The notes under the pieces were generated by a model that made no database searches, was not told the origin of the DNA, and saw only the letters and a list, made by a program, of their open reading frames with translations. From NCBI GenBank assembly GCA_029265355.1, contig JAJUJL010000001.1, positions 248,001-312,000 of the forward strand: a DNA stretch of 64,000 bases. The letters are read 5' to 3'. Below are positions 18,090 to 25,931 of the stretch, one piece after another; position 1 is the stretch's first letter, and the number at the start of each line of letters is the position of its first letter. The position numbers and the translations under genes were made by a program. The DNA comes from Chloroflexota bacterium (GTDB lineage: Bacteria > Chloroflexota > Anaerolineae > Anaerolineales > UBA4823).

Positions 18090-19031
18090 TTAACTCGACT
18101 GAAAGATCGAGAGAATTGATACCAGCTCGTCGTAAGCCGGTGGGGTTGGCGCTGCCGCCTGCAGCGCCTGCTTTGCCAGGGCAAGATGCTTTTCCTGTTC
18201 CGCGCGGATGTACACCCCTGAGCGGCAATCATCCAGCATAGCCAGGGCTTCACTGGCGGCTGCAGGGCTTTCCTGCGCCTTGGACAACAAATCCAACAGG
18301 GTCTGCTGCTCTTTTTCCGGCAGCACCTCCAGGGCATAAAGCACTGGCAATGAGCGCCGCATGCCTTTCAACTCTCCGTGCACACCGCCCGGCGAGGCAG
18401 GCAGGATTTCTGCCAGTTCGTCCGCAATCTGCACCAGCACGCCCAGGTGAACGCCAAACGTTTCATAAGCCCTGAGCTGCGCCTCGCTGGCACCTGCCAG
18501 GCGGGCGCCTCCCCAACTGGCCATCGAAAAGAACGCCCCTGATTTCGCTTCTGCCAGGCGCCAGAACATCTCCAGACTTGGCCGAGATGTGACCAGGTCG
18601 GCGTGCTGTCCGCTGCACATCACCAAAAACCGGCGGTAGAATTCCGCCGCTACGTGGCGGGCGCGTTCACCCAGTTGCGCTCGCTCCTGCATGCGGGCCA
18701 GCAGCAATGAGGCAGTGAAGTACAATCCGGTGGCCGTGTTCAATGCAACGCCGGGTCCATGCTCAGCCCACCAGTGCTGCGGCGGGTCGCCATCCTGGAC
18801 GCTGTCCATCAGATGAGCCGCCAGGTAGAGCAGCACCCAGGCCTTCGCCAGTTCTTCAGCGTTCTGTGGGTCGCCGCCGGCGCCCTGGTGGCAGATGACC
18901 GGCAGCCGGGCCAGCTTTAACCCGCCGCCAGTCCCGCCACCGCCAGAAAAAACAGCCAGGCGCATGGTGGCGATAAACTCCGGCCATGCGCCTGACTGCT
19001 CCCAAGTTTGGGACAGGAGATCTGCGGTCAA
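18090..19031 (-). CDS. ComQ-like polyprenyl synthetase family protein
   Basis: 313 residues from a TTG at 19031 (ATG at 18965 is an alternative; neither has a good ribosome binding site). Isoprenoid synthase features appear in order: an Asp-rich first motif HLMDSVQDGD (D76, D80, D82), GQHADLV, KSGAFFSM at 163-170, FGVHLGVLVQIADELAEI (second Asp motif reduced to DE, 191-209), and LKGMRRSLPVLYAL. Both Asp motifs are weaker than in housekeeping prenyl synthases, as expected for specialised members such as ComQ, which isoprenylates the Trp of ComX. The frame is the same as that of the upstream peptide gene, 21 bases away beyond its TAG. The role is inferred from context. Confidence 0.75.
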   Translation of the reverse strand: MTADLLSQTWEQSGAWPEFIATMRLAVFSGGGGTGGGLKLARLPVICHQGAGGDPQNAEELAKAWVLLYLAAHLMDSVQDGDPPQHWWAEHGPGVALNTATGLYFTASLLLARMQERAQLGERARHVAAEFYRRFLVMCSGQHADLVTSRPSLEMFWRLAEAKSGAFFSMASWGGARLAGASEAQLRAYETFGVHLGVLVQIADELAEILPASPGGVHGELKGMRRSLPVLYALEVLPEKEQQTLLDLLSKAQESPAAASEALAMLDDCRSGVYIRAEQEKHLALAKQALQAAAPTPPAYDELVSILSIFQSS

Positions 19032-19052
19032 ATAATTACTCGTGTGTTGGGA

Positions 19053-19265
19053 CTAGAGAACCCAGGAGGCTGCCCCGCCGTTGGCCAGCGATACCAGGCG
19101 GGTTTTTTCCTGCTCACCGCGAGTGGGCGCGCTCAGCAGAAATGCCAGTTCTTCTTTGCTCAGCTTGAGACCGCGCTCTTCCAGCGCCGTTTCCGGGTCG
19201 GCATAAAGCTGGGAAGCGAAGTCATTGTCCTTCGAGAGTTGGTATACAACTTGTGCCAGTGTCAT
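19053..19265 (-). CDS. Trp-containing small peptide, ComX-like/RiPP precursor candidate
   Basis: 70 residues. The ATG at 19265 sits five bases after a perfect GGAGG; an adjacent in-frame ATG at 19268 is too close. An upstream extension to 105 residues would ignore this site. Residues 1-46 look like a RiPP-type leader (QLSKDNDFASQL, DPETALEERGLKLSKEEL). The tail is basic, then ANGGAASWVL, with a Gly-Gly that could be a cleavage site and the only Trp at position 68, third from the end. ComX pheromones carry their prenylated Trp at a comparable place. There is no Cys. A prenyl-synthetase-like gene follows at once and a ComP-like kinase comes next. Processing and product are predictions. Confidence 0.7.
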   Translation of the reverse strand: MTLAQVVYQLSKDNDFASQLYADPETALEERGLKLSKEELAFLLSAPTRGEQEKTRLVSLANGGAASWVL

Positions 19266-19424
19266 CATAACCTCCGTGTCGTGATGAGTGAAAAATTGTA
19301 ACGTGCGATGCTGTTTGCTGGCCTTAGGTATCCAGCCCCGCCATTCCGATCTCCTGATAGAAAAGTTCACCTTTCAATTTTGTTAGGTTAAGCCTATCAT
19401 ATTTGCAAGGTCTAGGACAAGTGT

Positions 19425-19453
19425 CATCTGTCACATGAAAAATATGACAGATG
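19425..19453. promoter_or_regulatory. Inverted repeat between the divergent peptide and MBL genes
   Basis: CATCTGTCA at 19425-19433 and TGACAGATG at 19445-19453 form a perfect 9-bp inverted repeat with an 11-base AT-rich centre. It lies in the 258-bp divergent region and could be an operator for either gene. On the minus strand, a possible promoter TTGCAA-17-TAACAA for the peptide gene lies just downstream at about 19381-19409. Confidence 0.55.
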
Positions 19454-19523
19454 TTTCTGGTGATCCAGATCAAGGAATCCAAGTATACTTGCATTTATTA
19501 AAATCGCTTCTGGGAGACGCACA

Positions 19524-20441
19524 ATGGGAAAAAAGTCCTTGATCACCCTCGACTTGAATTTTATGGGTATGCCAGGCACAATTGCCGCCTATCTGCTGCC
19601 CTACAGCTCTGGGGTAGTATTGATCGAATGCGGGCCTGGCTCAACCAGAGAGGCGCTGATTGCCGGTCTGAGGGCTCACGGTTTTACCCCAGGCGACATC
19701 AGCGATGTTTTTCTCACCCACATCCATCTCGATCATGCCGGGGCTGCCGGCTGGCTATCACGCCAGGGCGCCCGCATCCACGTCCATCCAGTGGGCGCAC
19801 CCCACCTGATCGACCCCGAAAAATTGCTCGCCAGCGCCCAACGCATTTACGGGGAACACATGCAGCGCTTGTGGGGTGAATTCCTCCCCGTATTGCCCGA
19901 TAAACTTTCGGTTCTTTCCGACGATCAAACTGTCGAAATCGATGAGCTGCATATTCGAGCCATTGACACTCCCGGCCACGCCGAACATCATTTTGCTTAC
20001 CTTTGCAACGGTATCTGCTTTACAGGTGATATTGGTGGCGTGCGCATGGCAGGGTTTCAACACATTCGCCTGCCCATGCCCCCGCCCGAATTTCACCTGG
20101 AGAAATGGCGGCGCAGCATCCAACGTCTGCAGTCTGAATCCTTCCAATTCATCGCACCCACCCACTATGGTCTCTTTGCAGACCCACAGCGCCACCTGGC
20201 GGCAGTCTGGCAGGCGCTGGATGAAATCGAGGCCTGGATGGAAGCAATCATGCCGGGCGAACCTGACTTCGAGACACTCAACCGCCAGTTTCTGTCATGG
20301 ACTGAGCAGCGCTCCCTGGCAGCCGGGCTGACCCACGAACAGCTCCAGGCATACGAACTCGCCAACCCCTCCTGGATGTCGACTTATGGCATCCAGCGCT
20401 ACTGGCGCAAACAGCGCAACTTGGGCAACCCATCGATGTGA
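19524..20441 (+). CDS. MBL-fold metallo-hydrolase
   Basis: 305 residues of the metallo-beta-lactamase fold: THIHLDH (H66, H68, D70, H71) binds the two metal ions, DTPGHAEHHFAYL carries the next His and FTGDIGG the bridging Asp. Members hydrolyse thioesters, lactones or other esters and amides; the substrate cannot be assigned. GGGAG precedes the ATG. The gene is divergent from the peptide gene and shares its regulatory gap, so a link to signal turnover is conceivable but unproven. The sirtuin gene overlaps its end by GTGA. Confidence 0.85.
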   Translation: MGKKSLITLDLNFMGMPGTIAAYLLPYSSGVVLIECGPGSTREALIAGLRAHGFTPGDISDVFLTHIHLDHAGAAGWLSRQGARIHVHPVGAPHLIDPEKLLASAQRIYGEHMQRLWGEFLPVLPDKLSVLSDDQTVEIDELHIRAIDTPGHAEHHFAYLCNGICFTGDIGGVRMAGFQHIRLPMPPPEFHLEKWRRSIQRLQSESFQFIAPTHYGLFADPQRHLAAVWQALDEIEAWMEAIMPGEPDFETLNRQFLSWTEQRSLAAGLTHEQLQAYELANPSWMSTYGIQRYWRKQRNLGNPSM

Positions 20442-21187
20442 TCAGGCTCCCCGAAGGATTGATCGCTAGACTTCAAAACTGCCAACACCTGGTAGTTCTG
20501 AGCGGTGCGGGTTTATCCGCCGAGTCGGGAGTGCCCACGTTTCGGGGCGCCCAAAACGGCCTGTGGTCGCAGTATCAGCCAGAAGAACTGGCTACCCCGC
20601 AAGCTTTTCGCCGCAACCCTGCCCTTGTATGGGATTGGTACGCCTGGCGCAGGGAGCTGGTAGCAAAAGCCCAGCCCAATCCAGCTCACCTGGCCCTCGT
20701 GCAATTAGAAGTGAAGTTCATACGATCGGGTAAGCGCTTCTGCCATATCACACAGAATGTGGATGGGTTAAGCCAGCGCGCAGGCGGCACAGCCATCATA
20801 GAACTGCACGGCAATCTTCATCGCTACCGGTGTTTTGAGGAGAACACACCCATCGTGAATATACAGGAGAGCCAGGAGACTCCGCCCCGCTGCCCAAATT
20901 GTGGTGGACTGCTACGACCCGACGTGGTCTGGTTTGGCGAAAATTTGCCGCAGGAAACCTTGGAGAGCGCCATCCAGGAAGCCAGGGAGTGTGACTTGTT
21001 CATCACCGTGGGCACCTCTCTGCTGGTACAGCCGGCTGCTTCGCTCCCATACATCGCCCAGCAGAACGGTGCAACCCTGGTCGAGATCAATCCTGTACCG
21101 ACTCAACTGGCAAGCAGCGCCAATTATTGTATCCTGGCGCCCGCCGCGCAGGCGCTGCCAGCTTTGGTGCAGGCTGCCTGTGAATAA
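20438..21187 (+). CDS. Sir2-family NAD-dependent protein deacylase
   Basis: 249 residues. GAGLSAESGVPTFRG (23-37) binds NAD, TQNVDGLSQRAG (105-116) and ELHGN (122-126) carry the catalytic residues including His124. WYAWRREL has the Tyr68/Arg71 pair of class III sirtuins, which prefer succinyl- or malonyl-lysine. The zinc module seems incomplete: Cys132 stands alone, followed by Cys152 and Cys155. GTG at 20438 overlaps the MBL stop codon, so the two are translationally coupled. Confidence 0.9.
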   Translation: MIRLPEGLIARLQNCQHLVVLSGAGLSAESGVPTFRGAQNGLWSQYQPEELATPQAFRRNPALVWDWYAWRRELVAKAQPNPAHLALVQLEVKFIRSGKRFCHITQNVDGLSQRAGGTAIIELHGNLHRYRCFEENTPIVNIQESQETPPRCPNCGGLLRPDVVWFGENLPQETLESAIQEARECDLFITVGTSLLVQPAASLPYIAQQNGATLVEINPVPTQLASSANYCILAPAAQALPALVQAACE

Positions 21188-21228
21188 AAAAAGGGCGATG
21201 CACACCGACTAAATCGGCATGATCGCCC
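21186..21228 (-). terminator. Intrinsic terminator of the korAB operon
   Basis: GGGCGAT (21193-21199) pairs with ATCGCCC (21222-21228), with an inner CCGA/TCGG. The A run at 21186-21192 gives a U tract on the minus strand, so it terminates korB transcripts. Confidence 0.8.
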
Positions 21229-21251
21229 GAAATGCGCCTCGCTCAAAATGC

Positions 21252-22301
21252 TCAGAACATCATGTCATTCACTTTTTGGATGCTCTCACGCGGCGGTCGA
21301 ATGCGGTGCTCGGGCAAGCGATTGAGCGGCGTCTTTGGCAGGTTATAGAGATCGGTCAGCGAGGGCTGGGTGGTATCGATGTAGATCAAACCCGTGATCA
21401 GGCAATTGCAAGCATTGGCTTCTTCCAATACCCGCATCGCCTCGCTGCGGTCGGTCGGATCGTAATCCCGATCTAGCTTCTTCAGCATGATGATCGAGCC
21501 ATCGTGCATGGTCACTTCTTTCGCCTCGCCCGGCTCATAATCCACGGTGATCTCCTCCGCTGGCGGCACGAAAGCCAACTCGTGCAAGGCTACCTCGTGA
21601 TTCTTGCCCCACGAATAGGAATGCATGGCGGTGTCGCTGTTGTTAAAGGTGACACAAGGGCTGATGATGTCCAATACGGCGATGCCATTGTGCGCCAGGG
21701 CCGCCTTGAGCAACTCCTTGACCTGTTTGGGGTCGCCTGCAAATGAGCGAGCAACGAAGGTGGCGTGTCCCACCAACGCCTCCCAGGCGATATCCACTGG
21801 CATGTACGGGTTGGTGCCCTGGCTTTTCAGCGTCAGCCCCACCTCTGCGGTGGCAGAAAACTGTCCTTTGGTCAAACCGTAGACGCCATTGTTTTCCACA
21901 ATGTAGACCAGGCGCAGGTTGCGGCGCAGCACATGCTTGAACTGCCCCATGCCAATGCTGGCAGTGTCGCCATCGCCGCTCACCCCGATCCCTCGCAAGG
22001 TAACATCGCCAAACAAGGCTCCGGTAGCCAGGGAAGGCATGCGCCCGTGAAGACCATTGAAACCAAAGGAGCGGTTCAGAAAATAGGTCGGACTTTTGCT
22101 GGAGCAGCCAATGCCGCTGAACTTGACCACATTTTCCGGCACAATATCCATCTCGTAGCAGGCCGCGATGATCTGGCTGGAAATCGAATTGTGCCCGCAA
22201 CCCTGGCAAAGCGTGCTGGGATTGCCGCGATAATCGCTCTTGGTCAACCCTGCCAGGTTGGTTTGGGCGCGTGATGGTTGAGAGCTCGTCTGGTCGGACA
22301 T
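21252..22301 (-). CDS. korB: 2-oxoacid:ferredoxin oxidoreductase, beta subunit
   Basis: 349 residues. With the alpha subunit it oxidatively decarboxylates a 2-oxoacid to acyl-CoA and reduces ferredoxin. The beta subunit holds thiamine diphosphate: CQGCGHNSI near the N-terminus, then SGDGDTASIGMGQF and VENNGVYGLTKGQ. The ATG at 22301 follows GAGGAG, which overlaps the alpha stop region; an upstream ATG at 22316 lies inside korA. 2-Oxoglutarate is a good guess from the two-subunit organisation, but a branched-chain or other 2-oxoacid is possible. Confidence 0.88.
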   Translation of the reverse strand: MSDQTSSQPSRAQTNLAGLTKSDYRGNPSTLCQGCGHNSISSQIIAACYEMDIVPENVVKFSGIGCSSKSPTYFLNRSFGFNGLHGRMPSLATGALFGDVTLRGIGVSGDGDTASIGMGQFKHVLRRNLRLVYIVENNGVYGLTKGQFSATAEVGLTLKSQGTNPYMPVDIAWEALVGHATFVARSFAGDPKQVKELLKAALAHNGIAVLDIISPCVTFNNSDTAMHSYSWGKNHEVALHELAFVPPAEEITVDYEPGEAKEVTMHDGSIIMLKKLDRDYDPTDRSEAMRVLEEANACNCLITGLIYIDTTQPSLTDLYNLPKTPLNRLPEHRIRPPRESIQKVNDMMF

Positions 22302-22302
22302 G

Positions 22303-24141
22303 TTATTTCTCCTCAAAGGCTAAGATCGACTGGCGCACCCGCCGAGCGGTCATCGGCAAGCCGTCGGTATAAGCAACCGAGATCAACTTGTGGGCAAATT
22401 GTGGGTATTCGATCAACAGCAACTGGTACAACTGCCCATCGCGATTCATCTCGACCACATACAGGCGATCATGCTGGTCAATGAAATCATGCACTTCCTC
22501 GGTGAATGGAACGGCCCGGATGCGCAGGAAATCCGAGTTCAACCCGCGCTGGCTAAACTGATGGCGGGCCTCCTCGACTGCTGGATGTGTCGAACCCATG
22601 GAAATGATCCCAAAAGCTGGGTTTGGCATACTCTCAATGATCGGTTTTGGAACATACTGGCGGGCAGTGTTGAACTTGCGCTTCAAGCGATCTAGGAGCT
22701 TATGCCAGACTTCGTTATCTTCGGAATAACGCGCATTTTCATCATGGCCGGTGCCACGCGTGAAATACGCAGCCTGGGGGTGCCGGTTGCCCGGCAGTGT
22801 TCGATAGGGAATGCCATCGCCATCCAAATCTCGGTAGCGCCCCCAATCCCCGCCCAGGCGATCCAGGTCTTCTTCCCAGAGAACTTTGCCGCGATCGATC
22901 GGCGTGTCCGGGTAGCGGAATGGCTCGGTCATCCACTGGTTCATACCCAAATCCAGGTCCGAAAGCACAATGATCGGTGTCTGCAGCCGTTCTGCCAGGT
23001 CGAAGGCTTTCCAACCGAATTCGAAACATTCGTTGACCGAGCCAGGGATGAGAACTACCTGCTGCGTATCGCCGTGCCCCATCAGATGGGCGAAGGTCAA
23101 ATCCCCTTGCGCAGTTCGCGTTGGCAGGCCGGTGCTGGGACCCACGCGCTGCACATCCCATACCACGATCGGCACTTCTGCGAAGTACGCCAGCCCAGCA
23201 TATTCTGTCATCAGGCTCAACCCAGGGCCCGAGGTCGAGGTCATGGCGCGCAGCCCGGACCATCCCGCGCCGACTGCCATGCCGATCGCCGCCAGCTCAT
23301 CTTCTGCCTGAATGACCGCAAAGGTATTCTTCCCCTCTTCTTCAGGATCTTTGCGCATCGTGGGCAGGAAGGCATGCAAGCCTTCTGCAAGGCTTGAAGC
23401 CGGGGTGATCGGATACCAGGAGACGAAGTGAACGCCGCCGTAAATCGCGCCCAACGCTGCGGCAGTGTTGCCATCCGCCATGATCAGGTCGCTGGTCGCA
23501 TTCATCGGCTCCACCCGGTAAGGATCCGTCTTCTCGAGATTGACTTTTGCCCACTCGACAGCCTTGTGCACCAGTTGGTAGTTCATCTCGATAGGCTTCT
23601 TCTTGCCTTTGAAATGGAATTCCAAGGCCTGGTAGATTTTATCCAGGTGGATGCCCAGCAGATGCGCCAGCACACCCACGTAAACCATATTGGCCACATA
23701 ATCGCGCAGTTCGGCAGGGGCTCCAGATTCCCTCACCAGCGCTTTCACCGGCATGGGATAGACGGAGACATCTTTGCGGTTTATCGGCATGCGGATATCG
23801 TCGGCATAGAGGAAAGCGCCATTGGGCAGCACATCGGCCAGGTCGCGTGCAAACGTCGCTGGATTCATTGCCACAACGATCTCATGCTCTTCTCTGCGAG
23901 CAATGAATCCATCGCGACTCACCCGAATGGTGTACCAAGTGGGAAGACCCTGAATATTGGAAGGAAACAGGTTCTTTCCAGAAACAGGAATTCCCATCTT
24001 AAACAGCGCCCGCAAAAGCGTGCTGTTGGAGGTCTGGCTGCCAGATCCGTTGACCGTCGCCACAGTGATGGAAAAGTCATTCACATACGGGTCGGCGACT
24101 GCTTGAGAATCAGGCTGTAGAGCGTTTTGCAGTGAACTCAT
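22303..24141 (-). CDS. korA: 2-oxoacid:ferredoxin oxidoreductase, alpha subunit (gamma-alpha fusion)
   Basis: 612 residues. Residues about 25-200 are the gamma domain (ATVNGSGSQTSNSTLLRA) and the rest is the alpha pyrimidine-binding part (AALGAIYGGVHFVSWYPITPASSLAE, then STSGPGLSLMTEYAGLAYFAE). This is the KorA/ForA-type fusion used with a separate beta chain. AAGGAGAAACT precedes the ATG. korB starts two bases from its stop codon. A GntR/FCD regulator lies upstream in the same direction. Confidence 0.9.
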   Translation of the reverse strand: MSSLQNALQPDSQAVADPYVNDFSITVATVNGSGSQTSNSTLLRALFKMGIPVSGKNLFPSNIQGLPTWYTIRVSRDGFIARREEHEIVVAMNPATFARDLADVLPNGAFLYADDIRMPINRKDVSVYPMPVKALVRESGAPAELRDYVANMVYVGVLAHLLGIHLDKIYQALEFHFKGKKKPIEMNYQLVHKAVEWAKVNLEKTDPYRVEPMNATSDLIMADGNTAAALGAIYGGVHFVSWYPITPASSLAEGLHAFLPTMRKDPEEEGKNTFAVIQAEDELAAIGMAVGAGWSGLRAMTSTSGPGLSLMTEYAGLAYFAEVPIVVWDVQRVGPSTGLPTRTAQGDLTFAHLMGHGDTQQVVLIPGSVNECFEFGWKAFDLAERLQTPIIVLSDLDLGMNQWMTEPFRYPDTPIDRGKVLWEEDLDRLGGDWGRYRDLDGDGIPYRTLPGNRHPQAAYFTRGTGHDENARYSEDNEVWHKLLDRLKRKFNTARQYVPKPIIESMPNPAFGIISMGSTHPAVEEARHQFSQRGLNSDFLRIRAVPFTEEVHDFIDQHDRLYVVEMNRDGQLYQLLLIEYPQFAHKLISVAYTDGLPMTARRVRQSILAFEEK

Positions 24142-24181
24142 AGTTTCTCCTTAGTCAAGGTGTTGATCTCTGAGGATTATT

Positions 24182-24916
24182 TTAGGGGGTGTTACGCCTG
24201 GATGAGGGCGCGTCTGGCTGGCCATTCAAGCGACCAGCCTCGGCGCTGGGATGCGGACGATGATAAAGTAAGTCTTTGTGTTCCACTAAAGCCTGGTAAC
24301 CGGCTTCGAAATCGCCGGTGCAGATTGCGTCTACCATGCGCTGGTGGTATTCCCACACTTTTTGCAAGTATTCATATCCAGCATAAACATTCAGTCCAAC
24401 AGCCTCATAGGCTTGCCAGTAGGCCTCTAAAATACCGGTGACAAAAGGGTTGTCCAGCCGCCTGAAAATTGTCAGGTGAAGTCGACGGTGTTCATCGTGC
24501 GGGATGTGCACTTGCTCTGCGTGCAGCTTTTGCCAGGCGCTGTCGACAAGTGACTGCAACTCCTGCAAGTCTTCTTTTGTCAGGCGTTCAACAGCTTCGT
24601 ACCAGTAACTGGCTTCGACATGGTTTCTCAAGTCTGCGTAGGCGTCAAAGTAGATGCGGTCCAGTTGCATTGCATACGCCAGGCTTTGGTAGACTGCCGG
24701 CTCAAACCGATATGGCAGCCGCCGGATGCCGGTGCGCGGCTTGACATCCACCAACCCCATGGCGCGGGCAACTTCCATTTGTTCGCGCAGACGCGCCACG
24801 CTGATGCCCAATTCATTCGACAGCTCGTTCAGGGAAGGAAGCCTGAGTTCATCCGAGGCTTCGGCGCGGCCGTTCGCCAGGAGGTTGAGAAACTCATTCA
24901 AATGGGGATTATTCAT
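24182..24916 (-). CDS. GntR-family transcriptional regulator with FCD domain
   Basis: 244 residues. An N-terminal winged helix (LPSLNELSNELGISVARLREQM, shortened here as residues about 27-48) is followed by an all-helical FCD ligand domain (DLRNHVEASYWYEAV, HDEHRRLHLTIF, YHQRMVDAI). The acidic and His positions could form the metal site common in the family. FCD regulators usually repress an adjacent catabolic operon until an organic acid binds. Its position directly upstream of korA in the same direction suggests control of the 2-oxoacid oxidoreductase or of itself. Confidence 0.85.
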   Translation of the reverse strand: MNNPHLNEFLNLLANGRAEASDELRLPSLNELSNELGISVARLREQMEVARAMGLVDVKPRTGIRRLPYRFEPAVYQSLAYAMQLDRIYFDAYADLRNHVEASYWYEAVERLTKEDLQELQSLVDSAWQKLHAEQVHIPHDEHRRLHLTIFRRLDNPFVTGILEAYWQAYEAVGLNVYAGYEYLQKVWEYHQRMVDAICTGDFEAGYQALVEHKDLLYHRPHPSAEAGRLNGQPDAPSSRRNTP

Positions 24917-24960
24917 GTCAATCAGGCTGCGACCAGGGACATGTACTATTAATTACATTA

Positions 24961-24976
24961 ATCTGATCATTCAGAT
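24961..24976. promoter_or_regulatory. Palindromic operator candidate upstream of the GntR gene
   Basis: ATCTGATCATTCAGAT, a 6-bp inverted repeat around four bases, in an AT-rich region 45 bases upstream of the GntR start. A second GATCATT follows. This is a plausible autoregulatory site. Confidence 0.45.
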
Positions 24977-25040
24977 CATTGATAATTGTATCATCCCCTG
25001 AGATCAACGTCAAGATGATTGCACTCGATGGCCAGGATTT

Positions 25041-25928
25041 TCAGGCGCTGAGCAGCGCTGGCAATTCACGCAGCGCCTTTCCCAGGCGTGTCCCCGGCCA
25101 GGTGATGAGCGTGCCATCGATCAGTAGCACACGCCTGTTCCGAATGGCTCGCATCTCGGGCCACAACGCCGCCATGTGCTCGATATCTCGTTCGGTGAAA
25201 GGATAGGGCTCACTGGGCAGCAGGATTAAATCTGGGTCAGCCTGCTCGATCTCATCCGCGGTCAAGCGCGGATAGCGTACATCCCGGTCTCCCGCTGGCT
25301 CGGCCGACGCCTGGTTCAGGTCGGCTGCCAGCGGATACTTGCGTTGGCGGTCGGCAAACACGTTTACACAGCCGAACAATGACAACAAGTCGTGAGCATA
25401 GGTGTCGCGATTAAATGTCATCCACCACTCAGTTTCTTGCGCACCGCTGTGCCGCCAGATTGGGCAAAAGTAGCGTTCACTCACCAACCCTGAAGACGCG
25501 GTGCGCGCCCAATCCACCGCCATGGCAAGCGTTTTCAGTTTAATAGCTGCCGCAGGATTTTGGAACAATCCAGCCAGATACCACAAATCATCTATAGCTT
25601 GCTGAACGTTCTTGGGAAAAGAAAGCCAGACCGGTATGCCCGCGGCGCGCAGCGCCTCCACAGTGCTGCGAGTATTCTCCTCCTGGCTTGCCAGCACCAC
25701 ATCCGGTTTCAAAGCCAGGATATCTTGCACCCGCGGATTTTTAGTACCTCCCAGGCGAGGAATGCCCGCCAGAGCATCCCGAGGGTGTAGACAATAGTCC
25801 GTCACCCCCACCACCTCGCCGAGCTCAAGCTCGAACAAGCTTTCAGTCAGGGATGGAACAAGAGAAACCACCCGGCGCGGCGGGTGGTCAAAAGCCAATG
25901 TGTATGGCATCTCTCGAGCGGCGGGCAT
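25041..25928 (-). CDS. BtuF-like (helical-backbone metal receptor) binding protein without signal peptide
   Basis: 295 residues of the TroA/BtuF fold: RRVVSLVPSLTESLFELELG, VGVTDYC, LGGTKNPRVQDILALKPDVVLAS. These are typical of cobalamin- or siderophore-binding proteins of ABC importers. There is no signal peptide or lipobox and no ABC permease or ATPase nearby, so it may be a cytosolic stand-alone family member. It begins four bases after the stop of the M20 gene, suggesting one transcript. Confidence 0.75.
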   Translation of the reverse strand: MPAAREMPYTLAFDHPPRRVVSLVPSLTESLFELELGEVVGVTDYCLHPRDALAGIPRLGGTKNPRVQDILALKPDVVLASQEENTRSTVEALRAAGIPVWLSFPKNVQQAIDDLWYLAGLFQNPAAAIKLKTLAMAVDWARTASSGLVSERYFCPIWRHSGAQETEWWMTFNRDTYAHDLLSLFGCVNVFADRQRKYPLAADLNQASAEPAGDRDVRYPRLTADEIEQADPDLILLPSEPYPFTERDIEHMAALWPEMRAIRNRRVLLIDGTLITWPGTRLGKALRELPALLSA

Positions 25929-25931
25929 TGC

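Noticed and set aside
18090-19031. Housekeeping polyprenyl diphosphate synthase
   Set aside because: Both Asp-rich motifs are degenerate (DSVQD and DE in place of DDxxD) and no isoprenoid pathway gene is adjacent; the peptide neighbour fits a specialised role better.
19266-19370. Longer 105-residue version of the ComX-like peptide
   Set aside because: The perfect GGAGG with correct spacing selects the ATG at 19265; the extra N-terminal part is basic and shows no leader features.
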